From assembly GCA_036873135.1 (NCBI GenBank), contig JAPTYO010000010.1:7416634-7480633 (forward strand): a stretch of 64,000 bases of DNA, in the 5' to 3' direction. Positions 35,624 to 46,877 of this stretch are shown here, one piece after another. Each line of letters starts with the position of its first letter. The stretch's first letter is position 1. The translations under genes were made by a program, and so were the position numbers. This DNA is from Clarkia xantiana subsp. parviflora. Lineage: Eukaryota > Streptophyta > Magnoliopsida > Myrtales > Onagraceae. Under the pieces are notes generated by a model. The model saw nothing but the letters and a program-made list of their open reading frames with translations, searched no databases and was not told where the DNA came from.

Positions 35624-36742
35624 CTAGGGTGCTATCCCCGCGCGGCGCGCGGGTGACTTGTCAATTTGGAATATGTATGAAGTAAATCCAATAGAGAAAA
35701 TGCAAATAACCAACTTCTTTGTTGTGTCTTTTGTTCCAAATAATACTCCTATAACATGAATAAAGTTCACCAAGTTTGAATCAAAATAAACTTCTAATAT
35801 TATGACTAAAAAAATCCATGGGAAAAAGCGACCAACTTGTGGTCATTAGGGATCCGGATCCGGCTAAACTGATCGTATCGTTGAGGAAGAAGTTCTTGAT
35901 TTCAGCTTTTTCTGTTCATTAACGGAGAAATTAAATTAACTACAATAATTTTAAAAACATGAAAATAAATTATTTGGATTGCTTAACTGTTCATTCTTCA
36001 TCTCATCTGATGACGTAAAAGAGAAACTAATATTTCACGAGCTCGAAAAGTTCTTACAAAAATATTATAAAGATCTAGGACGTGGTTCTAAAAAGAAATA
36101 TATATATATATATATTTTGCCATGAAAGGTAAAAATACTTTAGAACTAACCAAACATAGATATACTATATATGTACCCAAACAAAAAATAGGCCTAGTGT
36201 TTATTTTTTTCCAGAAGTCAGCCCAACCCGATTAAAAAGTAAGGAAAACCCTAGTTGATTCAAAATGGAAACAATAGGCACGTATATAATTTTGATTCTC
36301 TGCGGCGGAACAATGGATCATGTGTGAGATGGTGTAGAGAGATGGTGGTCGGAGTTAGCTGATCAAGGGTCATCCACGGCGACATGCAGGCACCTCATGC
36401 TTCTGCTTTCGCGACTACATATTCGCGTCGTCAAATACGAAACATAAGCGTACTCTCACCTCGCCAATTTCGGACTCGCTGCAAAACCCTATCTTTTTCA
36501 CCAGTAGCTCGTAGTCGTTGATTCACCGCCGGGAGTGTCAGATTCGCTCACCCTGCTGGAAAGGCCGGATCAAAATCTGATCCGGACCACCATACTCCCA
36601 ACCAGAGAGTTACTGGAGAAATGTTAACCCAATCATCGGTAAGTTCCCTGTAAGAAGCCCACAAATTGAAATTTGTGATATGTGTCTCTTCCAGGAAACC
36701 TGAGGTTGGTGGCTTGGTGCTATACTCATATATATATATAGA
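35624..36742 (-). mobile_element. Non-autonomous Helitron (1119 bp), both ends resolved
   Basis: Minus strand 5' end at 36742: TCTATATATATATATGAG, preceded by A. 3' end at 35624: a GC hairpin CCCGCGC-G-GCGCGCGGG (about 35637-35653), an 11-base spacer and CTAG followed by T. Insertion is therefore between A and T with no duplication, as for Helitrons. No Rep/helicase. It carries a degenerate receptor-kinase-like fragment on the plus strand. Confidence 0.87.
36365..36485 (+). pseudogene. Protein-kinase fragment captured by the Helitron
   Basis: Plus-strand reading gives VIHGDMQAPHASAF (36369-36410), resembling the catalytic loop 'IHGDxKxSN', and LANFGLAA (36460-36483), resembling the DFG segment with N for D, about the right distance apart. 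Such variants occur in receptor-like kinases. The stretch between is degenerate. No longer a gene. Confidence 0.45.
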
Positions 36743-37140
36743 TAAAAGCAGCAATTAAATTGCTTGGCCAACATAAATTAAATTAATTAGAAGTCGAAGC
36801 AGCATTACGATTTCATATTGGAGAAGAAGAGTCTCCGAGCCGATGTTATTAATTACAGAGAGATCATATTTTATTTTTTACATGGATATAAAATTTATTT
36901 TAGAGAGAATTGAAACGGATATTTATTCAATTCTTTCATTGTATGAAGGAATAGTAACCGACTCTTGAAAAACAAAGTGAGAGTGAAAAACTGCCATGTG
37001 ATTATCTTGCTTATGTGGCAGCTTGAGGTTGAGTATCTAAGTAAAGACATTCAGAATTAGAAGATTTAGAAGATAGATTTATAGAGTTGTAACGTATGGA
37101 GCTACACAATAGAAAGAAAGATGGCTCAATTATTTTTTTT
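36743..37140. other. Intergenic DNA
   Basis: AT-rich; nothing recognised. Confidence 0.5.
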
Positions 37141-37378
37141 TCTGGTTTTTTGTCTAATCAAATTGCTGATTGCTGATGTGTCTTGTTCGAATAGGCTAGA
37201 TAAACTGATGTGTCAAGCCCTCATAGCTTGGCAAACAGGATTAGTATATATTTAGATTTTCTGGTTTTTTGTCTAATCAAATTGCTGATTGCTGATGTGT
37301 CTTGTTCGAATAGGCTAGATAAACTGATGTGTCAAGCCCTCATAGCTTGGCAAACAGGATTAGTATATATTTAGATAT
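37141..37378. repeat. Perfect 119-bp tandem duplication
   Basis: Two head-to-tail copies (37141-37259, 37260-37378) starting TCTGGTTTTTTGTCTAATCA, identical by eye. Confidence 0.93.
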
Positions 37379-37675
37379 GTTAGTACCTCACACTAATTAT
37401 TACAATTATTTTTAATTAAGAATTTATATAGGACTCATAATAATATTTCTAATGTAGCATAGTTCGGTAAAATATATACAATGTCAATATTATGTTAATT
37501 AAAGGCACCCATCGACACATTTAGTAAATACCGCAGCGGATCTGTGGTGTTCCAAGCAGATTATCGGGACCGTTTGGCTCTGATTTTTTTTTTTTTTAAT
37601 AATTATATGTATATTTTAATTAATCTTTTTTATGAACTTAATTAAAGCTTAACAAGGAGGCTATTTAACTAAAAG

Positions 37676-37752
37676 AATTTGATAGCTTAGCTAGTAAAGC
37701 ACTATACATTATTTTAAGTTTAAAGTCACGAGTTCAATTTCTAGTAAGTCTA
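37676..37752 (+). repeat. SINE-like tRNA-derived sequence
   Basis: GATAGCTTAGCTAGTAAAGC resembles the tRNA A box and GTCACGAGTTCAATTTC resembles the B box, about 35 bases apart. A T-rich run follows. No proper acceptor stem, so a SINE head or tRNA relic rather than a tRNA gene. Confidence 0.5.
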
Positions 37753-37759
37753 TTTTTTA

Positions 37760-38700
37760 ACAATAATTTTCAAACTACAATTTTTGAATGCTACATTTTT
37801 AAAAAGAGTGAATGCGATATTTAACAAAAAAATAATAAGTAATTTTTACAACTTTTTAAAATGTCAAAGAATGCAACATTTTTTTATAGAACATAATGAG
37901 ATATTTAACATAAATGACAATTTTTACATAGCAACTTATGCTCATAAATTAATTTTTAATAAGCAATCAGCTATCTTTTTTTCATTAAGAATTATTTATT
38001 TTTCTTCCACGCACATATTAATAAATTCTCCAAGTTAATAACTCATCTAATTACATTTCTTTCTATTCATCGATTGTACGGAACAATGGATAATTATTAT
38101 AAAAAAGTTATTAATAATAGTTTAAAAAAACAACCGACCATAATTGATATCAATATGAATCTTTCTTCCTGTTAAAAATGATCGTAACAGTAACTCACTC
38201 ATCTGAATTTTTAGATTCGCAATAAATATGTGAAGTTGAACTCTATATATAGTAAACAACCACGCAAAGGCTTTCCTTGACCTTCTTCATACATACCTCA
38301 CAATCTATCTAGATTCAAAAGTCAAATTCTGACAGCACTGTTTTTTACATAACAATTAGTCTAATTCACAGCCACAGCCCACATAAATATTTTATTATTA
38401 ATTATTATAATTACATATATAAGAATTTGTATACTTTTTTAAAAAAATTGTATGAGTGTCATTGATAATTCTAAAATCTAAATGAATACAATATATGCCA
38501 CCTTTTATTTTATAAAAAACAAAGAAGAAAAATCAAGATAGTTTTCTGATATAATTAAAAAAATAATAATAACATTTAATAATAAGAATTAATCAAAAGA
38601 CAATCTTTATACTAAATCGCGCCGCACGTCGTAACTCCCCTCCCCGACAGTAGTTGTTATTTATTTAGTTGTCGTCTTCTTCTTCATCTTCTTTCTTCTC
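37760..38700. other. AT-rich upstream region of the peptide gene
   Basis: No coding. A probable TATA element (TTTATATATATTT, about 38703) lies 115 bases before the ATG at 38823. Confidence 0.45.
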
Positions 38701-38822
38701 CATTTATATATATTTCTGCAAATAATAAGGATTGGAATCCATCCCATAATAATAACGCTTGCAGTTGCAGGTGATCTAGCTTCTTAATTAATTAATAATA
38801 ATTGTGGGAGGGGAGAGCTAGG

Positions 38823-39062
38823 ATGAGTTCACGGGGGATTTTGTTGAGCATGCTTCTCATCCTGGTGGTGGTGGCACCGAATAATTACTATCCCGCCACC
38901 GTCCATGGCCGTGTCCTCCTCCTCCGCCACTATAAAGCTGCAACCTCTTCTTCTTCAAATGTCGACACTATTGTTTCATCATCACCAAATAACCAAACTC
39001 ATGTAATTTGGTTGGGAAGAAGCTTGGCCTCAGGACCCAGCAAGAAAGGCCCTGGCCATTAA
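38823..39062 (+). CDS. Secreted signalling peptide precursor, PIP/PIPL (SGPS) family
   Basis: 79-residue single-exon precursor. Start chosen at ATG 38823; the open frame runs further up only through non-ATG codons. Residues 1-20 or so (MSSRGILLSMLLILVVVAP) form a hydrophobic signal peptide. A variable, Ser/Asn-rich middle follows, and the C-terminus is RSLASGPSKKGPGH. SGPS plus the terminal GxGH is the hallmark of PAMP-INDUCED SECRETED PEPTIDEs and PIP-like peptides, related to IDA and CEP. In that family the mature peptide is cut from the C-terminus, the Pro is hydroxylated, and it acts at the cell surface through a leucine-rich-repeat receptor kinase (RLK7 for Arabidopsis PIP1) in immunity or stress. 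Length and single-exon structure fit. Confidence 0.88.
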   Translation: MSSRGILLSMLLILVVVAPNNYYPATVHGRVLLLRHYKAATSSSSNVDTIVSSSPNNQTHVIWLGRSLASGPSKKGPGH

Positions 39063-39970
39063 CATCCATCCACTCTTTTTTTTTATTCCACATATATATA
39101 ATAAAAAATACGTACCATATATTGAACACATTTCTCTCTATTTCTTTTTCTTGCTCTTTTTTTTGCACAAAATTTCGATTTCGATTTGATGTTCAATTTT
39201 TTTTTTCGATGTTTTGGTGCTCTGTGTATATGGATTCGTGGGGGGGATTCATAAATGAATGCAATTAGACCTGTGAATTGTTATTGTATACATAGAAATT
39301 AATTAGACTTTTGTTACATTCGGAATAAACATAAATGCAGATTGATTATTGTTTTTAATAATTCCTACATAAAAAAAGTTGATTACTCTTTTTGTCGCTG
39401 GATGGAAATCATAGACAAACGATCAATACGCTTCAAAATCTAGCTAACTGTAGAAAAATTCTTTGGTAGGTTTGGTAAGACTCGAACTATAATGCATACC
39501 ATTTATTTTTACAAGATTACTTCGCACAGTTTCGTTGTGGTGAGGTTTAAAGACCCCAACAGTGATGGTTTGCACCTAGAATATGAATATGAAATCACAT
39601 CAATAATATCTCATACACATAATATGACCTAGAACTTATGGAAGCTTAGTGGACAATGGATTAATCAAATCCACTACTCAGAATTAATTATTCAGTCAGA
39701 AATGATTGCATGTTCCACAAGCTTGACCATGGAAATAGAAGGAAAAAAAAAACACAATTAAAACTATCTATCTATGTTCCAGATACTACCAATTCGGTTT
39801 AGGAATAAATATTACTAATACACCATTCACAACGGTAAAGAGATGGCTGTTTGAAAAGAAATCTTCGAATTATTCTCAAGTCTCAGAAAATGAACTTTTC
39901 TCACATAAATACTTGATCGTGTGGGGTATTTGATTAGAGAGAAATACAATCATTTTTAGGAATAAAACAC
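39063..39970. other. 3' flank of the peptide gene and intergenic DNA
   Basis: Probable 3' UTR to about 39350, then nothing recognised. Confidence 0.4.
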
Positions 39971-40119
39971 CTAGCGCATTGTCAGTCATGCATTTTATAC
40001 ATTTAGCTCACTTAGAATTTATTAACTCTGTTGATTTTGACAATTACATAGGCCGGCAACTCACAGTTGCCCCGTCTCCCATGAAACCCAGACGCCCAAC
40101 CACATCACATATTAGACCC

Positions 40120-40640
40120 ACCATTATATGTGATGGGGCAGTTCGTAGTAGTACTAGTTCTGTTTACGGGGCCGCGATTTTACTAGACGAGAGTGGATCA
40201 AACGGCGGTTTTGATAGTATTGGCTTTCGGCGACAATCCACTTTTGGCGGAAGGCTTGGCATGCAGGGCAGGACTTCTGTTAGCACGGTCATCTCGACGG
40301 GGTTCCCACACATTGTTCACGGATTCGGCAAACTTGCTCAACCAGATCTTTCCCTGCTCTACAAGCCGTTTACCTTCACTTTTCGGGGTTGTTCAAGACA
40401 TTAATTTCCTTTTAAGCATTAAATCTGTTTCAATCTGTAATGTTCCCAGACTCCGTATCCGCTTGGCACATGAATTAGTTACTTGGGCGGCTACGACCGG
40501 CGTAACAGAATGTTGGTTTGCCCCCAATCTCCCAGACATTGTCAGAAGATTATAGGCTTAATTTTTTGGAGCGGTACGCGTTTAATATATGGCTAACTTT
40601 GATTAAAAAAAAATTCAAAAGATTAAAAAAAAAAAAACGA
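40120..40640 (+). pseudogene. LINE 3' end: decayed RNase H-like (RVT_3) domain with A-rich tail
   Basis: One frame gives IICDGAVRSSTSSVYGAAIL (start of the plant LINE RNase H fold, 'CDGA...'). After a shift near 40200-40240 another gives LLAEGLACRAGLLLARS and FTDSANLLNQI, then VPRLRIRLAHELVTWA up to TAG 40553. This order matches the RNase H-like domain of plant LINE ORF2. A-runs at 40608-40640 look like the LINE tail. Only the 3' end is present, as after incomplete reverse transcription. Confidence 0.72.
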
Positions 40641-41878
40641 CACTTTTAAACCGCATGCTAAATCCGGAAAATAAGATCATGTTAATTGTTAAGGCTAAGG
40701 AAAAAAAAAAGAGAAATGATATAAGTTCTGATATCTAGCCTCCGAGATGTTCCGACCCTCTAATCAAAGTCTGACATTTGTCACTTCAAATATCTAGTTT
40801 CTCTCACTCTTTCAATTTTTTAAACTGTCTATACTACCCTTAAGATATTTGTCGTTTAGCTATAACAATAAAGTTATTTCTACTATCTAGTTTCTACACC
40901 TCTCTCTCATACTTTATTAGTTTCTCTTAGTTATTTTTTTTAGTAAAAGGTTGCTTTTCCTTAAGAAACAAAAAAATTGTCATATATTTTTTACATTGTC
41001 TCTTTCAGATTCATTTAGTAGTAATCATAAGTAAGTTATAATAAAAATACAGCCAGTATATGTTAAATTATTCTTATTGAAAAATCAATTAAATATTATT
41101 GACTTGTAAAAAATATATTTTTTAATAATTTATTATAATTATGTACGTAAATTATAATAAATGTGATATGACATTCAGAAAGTTTCAATGTCTAATTGTA
41201 TATAAAAAATGTGTTTATGAATCGGAATATTGCAGTAAACTTTATTAATCAGTAACTACAATATTTAAAACTAAAAACAATTATATAACATCCAAGGAAA
41301 AAATATTTGTGTAGTTATAAATATTATTTAATAAAGTGAAACATTTAAATTCTAGTGTATCTTAAATTCTTTAGTTTCGCCGCATGACATTTTTTTTACT
41401 TAATCAAATATAATTATAATTTATTAGATATGTTGAACAATATAACATATAATTCAAATGTCTTATATTTGTAATAGAAATTATTTAATAAGTGACTTTT
41501 TTTTGGCCGTATATTTAATAAGTGACTTGCTAATGAATTAACAATACTTTTTGTTAAGAAGCTTAAATATTATTTTAATAATAATCATTTACAAATTGAT
41601 CCAATAGCAAATGTTAAATACAGGGTTATATTATATAATCAATTGGTACAATAATTTTTTTTAATATATATCTAATAATGCCAATTGTTTTGAAATGTTG
41701 TAGAATGACATGATTTTCCACTCTTTCATACAATTCGTATCTAAATGGTCCACTTAACCAACATATGATGTATTAAAACATTGTCACATAAATAATATAA
41801 TATTTGATTTAAATAAAATTTATATAATGAAAATAGCCATTGTTTTTTTCTTAATAATTTTGTTTAAAATTCTCAATT
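40641..41878. other. AT-rich intergenic DNA
   Basis: Nothing recognised beyond simple AT-rich sequence. Confidence 0.4.
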
Positions 41879-41886
41879 ATTTGTAC

Positions 41887-42393
41887 TAGGGGTGGGCACT
41901 GAACCGGTTCAGGCCGAACCGGTTCCGGACCGGACCGGAACTGTTTTAAACGGTCCGGTCCAGTAATAACTAGGGTTTTTTTTGGCTTAGGTTGGTCTAA
42001 AAAAAACTGGACTGGTTTGAACCGGTCCAGAACCGGTTTTGGACTGTTTTTTAAAAAAACAAGTCCTGGACCGGTTTTATATGTCAGACCGGTTTTATCA
42101 ATAAAAATCGGTCCAAAACCAGTCAAAACCAGTCAGAAACCGGTCAAAAACCGGTTTTTTTTAAAACAAAAAAAAATAGTCTCGGTCAAAACTTTTTTTT
42201 TTTTTTACTAAAAAGCGGTTCAAAAACCGGTCCGGTCCGGACTGGTTTATTGGACTGGTTTGGTATACCCCTTGGACTGGTTCCAATTTAGGGGTTACAA
42301 ACCAGTCCAATTTGGACCGGTCCACTCCGGACCGGTTCCAAACGGTCCGGTTCCAGACCAGTCCGGCCGGACCGGTTTTTATGCCCAAGCCTA
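41887..42393. mobile_element. hAT-like MITE with ACCGGT-rich interior
   Basis: Starts TAGGGGTGGGCA, ends TGCCCAAGCCTA, with a perfect 8-bp duplication ATTTGTAC (41879-41886, 42394-42401). The interior is crowded with GACCGGT/ACCGGTCC motifs in both orientations. 507 bp, no transposase. Confidence 0.9.
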
Positions 42394-43120
42394 ATTTGTA
42401 CTACTCAATAAACGATAAAAAGTATATATATACTAATGAAAAAGTCAGATAATTATATTAATATAATAAAACAAATGTATTTTCTTGTTTTTTATGAAAT
42501 ATGTAACTAATGGGAGAGAAAATGAGAGATGGAAAGTGGAAACTGGAAACTGACATTTAAATTACCAAGAAAAGACGTTTAAAGGGTATTATAGGAAATT
42601 CAGCAAAGAGACGGAGAGAGAAATCACTATACCTTTTAATCTACAGCTGGCAAACAATGATTTGGACGTCGGAATAATTCGGATTCTATACGGCGGAACT
42701 TGTATCATTACTCAAAAAAAAAATCTACGGCTTATCTAGGCTTTTTGCCTTCGGTGAGCCGGAAATACAGATCCAACAAATGGGCCGCTTAATTTTTCTG
42801 GGTTTATACTTACTTTCTTATTTTTTTGGCAAACGGTTTATACTTACTTTCTAAGGAAGTGATTTCGCATCTATTTTGAATACTTAATGTTATCTCTTGC
42901 ACACAAAAAACATTAACGACATTTTAGTCCACCTGAAAAGAATAAATAATAAATAAATAATCAAAAACAGAGAATGAGGACTATGGTGTATTGGTGTTAT
43001 TTAGTTAATAATGTTATAAATAACATGAACGTTAATTACATTATTTGGATGAATGTAAGATTTATATAATGAGAATGGAATGCAAAAGAAATGATAAAAA
43101 TACTATGTTATACCATTTAC

Positions 43121-43531
43121 TAACATATGGAGAAAGTCTGAATTTTTAAAAGTTAATTTGGAATGTCTGAATTTTCAACTTTAGGTAAATTCAACAGAAT
43201 TGTGTGAAATGACACTTTTATCCCATTTTTTCCGGAGCTTTGAGCGGCCTTGGCGGACACCGACGGTGTTTTCCGGCGAAGAAGAATACTTTTTTTTTTA
43301 CTTTAAGGGGCATTTTCGTCTTTTCAAGTCAAGCATGTGAGGGGCACATTTTGGTCGGAGGGCATTTTTGGGATTTAAGTTTATTTCTGGTCACATGCCA
43401 AGCATGTGACCAAATTCCGTCAGTTTTAACGGTAAAAATTGACAAAGACCTCTTATATTAACAAAATTGAAGATTCAGACCTCTCCGGTTAACATGTGTT
43501 AAAATTCAGACATTTCATAGGATATTAACCC
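43121..43531. mobile_element. Degenerate relative of the long-TIR MULE-like elements
   Basis: The right arm (43310-43531: TCAAGCATGTGAGGGGCACA, TGGTCACATGCCAAGCATGT, ending ATATTAACCC) matches the 34590-35547 element in order. The left arm is eroded. A short GC core (TTTTCCGGCG, about 43269) remains. Confidence 0.65.
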
Positions 43532-45247
43532 TATTTTTAAATGATTAGGAAAAAAATATAATTTATAAAAATATTTTTTAAAAAAAAAAAACTTTAAAAA
43601 GCCCAACAGAAGTTCAATTGGATGCAACTAGGATTCGAACCTGGTCTGGCCATTTGGGTCAGACCCCGACCAAGGTTTGAACTTGGTCTAAATTAGATCC
43701 ACTCAGGGCCGAAACCTAATCTTAGTTAGACTCAATCAAGATTTGACCCAACCAGGGTCAGACCCTGACTAGATACAATTGAGCATAAGTCGAACGATTG
43801 ATTTAAGGAAGTTTTAAATTTTAGATTTATGATTGATGAACTTTTCTTTAATACATATACATAGAGTAAAATAGTTCAAAAGCTATAACGAATACATCTA
43901 TATTTACAATTCTTAAGGTACAAGTAAAAATAACTACTATAGATGGAAAATAAGTAAATGTGCTCAAGTGTAAGATTCCATATTATTATGTCGAACCAAA
44001 GACGTCGTGAGATGATCAATGTTAGTATGAAAAACAATCAACATAACTCATTTACGCATAGCATAGACATAGAGATTCTCAGCAGAAGCACACTTCTCAA
44101 TTCAAAACCAATTTCCTCAAATTGCACCCAAACAAAAAGAAAAGTTCCTCGACGAGATCAAACCACCATGTGCCATATTACCAACTGTATAACAAGTATT
44201 TACAGCACACATGACTAACTGAAAGTCAATGAAGATAAAGGCACTGCTAAAATTCAAGTTCATATGCATTTTCAACACATGCTCAAGATCGTCTTAAGAA
44301 AATGTAAAACTGGCACTTGAAATTCAAAGAACCAAAATGGATGAAAATGAACCCCCATCATCTAGGTAATACAACCAAAGATGGAAAATAGAAGCTTCCT
44401 TTTCTGTTTTTGCACTATGTAAAAGTGAAATGGTATTATGGTAATGCAAGTATGCAACTGCACTACATCATTCATGTTAAAGGCACAAAGTAGCACATCA
44501 CCCACATTATCTTTAGCCAACAAAAGACTGCAAAAATATGTCTACTTATTATCCTATCCAGTTAGAACTACACTATCTGGAGGATAGGGAATATTCTTCA
44601 AAGTAATCCCATTGTGATGTCAGATCAAAAGAGATGCACTATAACTAGTTGATTGGGAAGGTGGTAACTTTCATGATATCTAAGTGCATATGAAGACTTT
44701 GTATAGAATATACATAAAGCCAGGTCAACCTTTGTATGCAGTACTACCAAACTAAATTTCTCTGGAATAAACAAGAGATTATAAGGTTACCTAATCATGC
44801 AACAACCAGAAAGCTTTTTCAATGTTAAATTGGATTCTCTCAGTCACTATGCAAAGTAGGAAAACACAAGAAAATCAACAGTGCAGAAGCCACATATTCT
44901 TGCAGGACAAATGGTATGATAAAAGTGCAAGCCACATATTCAAGAAATGATCTCAAGAGGTCCTTAGATTTCAATTTGTAACAATCTATGATCAAGAGCT
45001 AAAGTGTAGCCAAAGAAACTACTGATTCACTCTATATGCAGATGATTCATTTCATACGCAGATGCAAATGAACTCAATGGTATTTGAAGGCAAAGCACTA
45101 GTATTCATAACAATATCGATCTCATATTTGAACCATTGGCGTCCACAGTTAGAGCAAGCAATCTCAGATGTTACAATCCAAGCTCAATAGTACCATGATA
45201 GAACATATAGCAGGCGATTCCGACTAAGAAAACAGGAATAAGCTAAC
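43532..45247. other. Region downstream of the WPP gene
   Basis: 43610-43770 holds internally repeated GGTCAGACCCTGAC-type sequence. From about 43930 the sequence is complex and unlike the repeats; it probably includes the 3' UTR of the minus-strand WPP gene. Confidence 0.4.
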
Positions 45248-45751
45248 CTAAGCCTCCGATTCGACGGTCGAAGAAGCTTCCTCAGAAGCGGTGTGGACAG
45301 GGCCGGAACCAGCGACGCTATTCTCATCGGCGCCGTCTGTGGAGGCAGCAGCAGGCGCAGGGGACGCTGAACGGGATTTGACGGTCTCTAGCATCCGCTT
45401 GCTGACCTCCTTGGAGTAGATCTGAAGGATCTCGATGCCGTCATCGTCCGCAGCTGCGGATCCACCCGCGGCAGCGAAAGCCTCCTCCTCGATGGTGCGA
45501 GCTGTGGAAGCAGCCTCCTCGGCGGGAATGGTGCCGTAGCGCTTAGACAGGACAGATGGAGTAGAGAGCGTCTCGATTAGGCGCGTGACGACGGCCTCTC
45601 GCGTGCGCTGAGAGGGAGGCCAAATGCTGAATGTTACGTTAGGGTTGAGGGAGGAGTTGTTTTTCAGAGCGGGCTGCTGCTGCTGCTTTTCCTCCATCTC
45701 AGACGGCGGTGGTGGCTTCGAATCGGCCGCAGTGGATTCTGTATCCGACAT
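45248..45751 (-). CDS. WPP-domain protein (MFP1 attachment factor 1-like)
   Basis: 167 residues, single exon; start chosen at the ATG at 45751 (MSDTESTAAD). The frame stays open above it, but that part has no family resemblance. After an acidic and Gln-rich N-terminus comes the WPP domain (about 38-125): NVTFSIWPPSQRTREAVVTR with Trp-Pro-Pro at 44-46, then YGTIPAEEAASTARTIEEEA and ILQIYSKEVSKRMLETVKSR. The tail is Ala/Ser/Glu-rich. WPP proteins of this type (MAF1/WPP1/WPP2) sit at the plant nuclear envelope and Golgi, and the same domain targets RanGAP to the nuclear rim. The short form without coiled coil fits MAF1/WPP1-2 rather than RanGAP or WIT/WIP. It lies 1.1 kb from the cyclin gene on the same strand. 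Confidence 0.92.
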   Translation of the reverse strand: MSDTESTAADSKPPPPSEMEEKQQQQPALKNNSSLNPNVTFSIWPPSQRTREAVVTRLIETLSTPSVLSKRYGTIPAEEAASTARTIEEEAFAAAGGSAAADDDGIEILQIYSKEVSKRMLETVKSRSASPAPAAASTDGADENSVAGSGPVHTASEEASSTVESEA

Positions 45752-46877
45752 TGCTAGGGAGAAGAGGAAGGTAGATTTAATCGGATTGGAATTTTCCAGG
45801 CGTTTTTCGCGGATTAAAATACGAGGGGAGCGTAAATCGGGTGCCGTAGACGCATGATTAGGTGAAATGATTCTGTATTGATCGGACAGTCCACATTTGA
45901 TCGGTTGATCTGATGGTTGGAATTTCACCATTATTTTCAAGACTATTAATATTTTATTCCCAGAATTGGAAGGATTATATTTGGTTATTATTTATTATCT
46001 TCTAAACTGTGAAAAATATGTCTAATTTAGATGAATTTAGACGGAATTGGTACAAGTAACTAAAAAATATACGCAAAATGAAATGATTATTTTTACAAGA
46101 AAAAAAACAATTCTTAAAATGTCTCTCATGTTAAAATGAAACTTTATAATTTTAGTTATATTAATGCTTACAGATGGCAATGTATTATAAATGCTTTCAA
46201 TTTTGTATCTTTAAATTGGTTTTTCATATATTATGTGTCTTCTTTAAATCGTGTGTAACCTAAGTGATCTATTCTATTCAAATTTAAAGAAATAATTAAC
46301 AAAACCAATTTATTCAAAAGAAAAACTTGAATTATCAAAATGTCTAGAAAAAAAATTAGCAATTTTTTTGAATGTGGAAATTTCATAATCAACCATAATA
46401 ATACTAATGCAAATATTATACAATAAAAAAATTCTCCTTATGAGTAATAAATGGGACAGGTATAACGTCTAACTCCCCACCCATGTGTCCTTGATTTGAA
46501 GGCACTCAACTCAAGACAATTAATTCTTGAGGTTGCCTTAGCTCGTAAGTTCTAACTTCTAACCTCAGAAACTTATCACCGACTCCCAACAGTAAAAATG
46601 AAAAAATGTTGCTGAAAATTTACTTTAATTTACCTGTCAAGATAAAGATAGAGACATTTTCAAAATGCTAAAGCAAAACCACTTGCTTGGATTATTTACA
46701 TTCTTGAATGTCATGAAGGTAAATACCAACAAAAAGCCCAAAATGTACCTAAGAAGCTAAGAATTCCATCTACCAGAAAGAACACTACATCTATCCATTT
46801 CTGCAGCAATTTTCCCACAAGATGAAGGAAATCAATAAAATGTTTTATCTAGAAGACTAACTTGAGCTTCAAGCTTC
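45752..46877. other. Intergenic DNA between the WPP and cyclin genes
   Basis: 5' flank of the WPP gene and 3' flank of the cyclin gene. AT-rich, no repeat recognised. Confidence 0.5.

Noticed and set aside
43620..43650. AGGATTCGAACCTGGTC, like a tRNA T-arm
   Set aside because: No acceptor, D or anticodon arm around it; it belongs to an internally repeated GACCCTGAC region.
45752..45940. Upstream extension of the WPP-domain frame (63 codons)
   Set aside because: No resemblance to WPP proteins and reads as leader sequence; the ATG at 45751 fits the family start.
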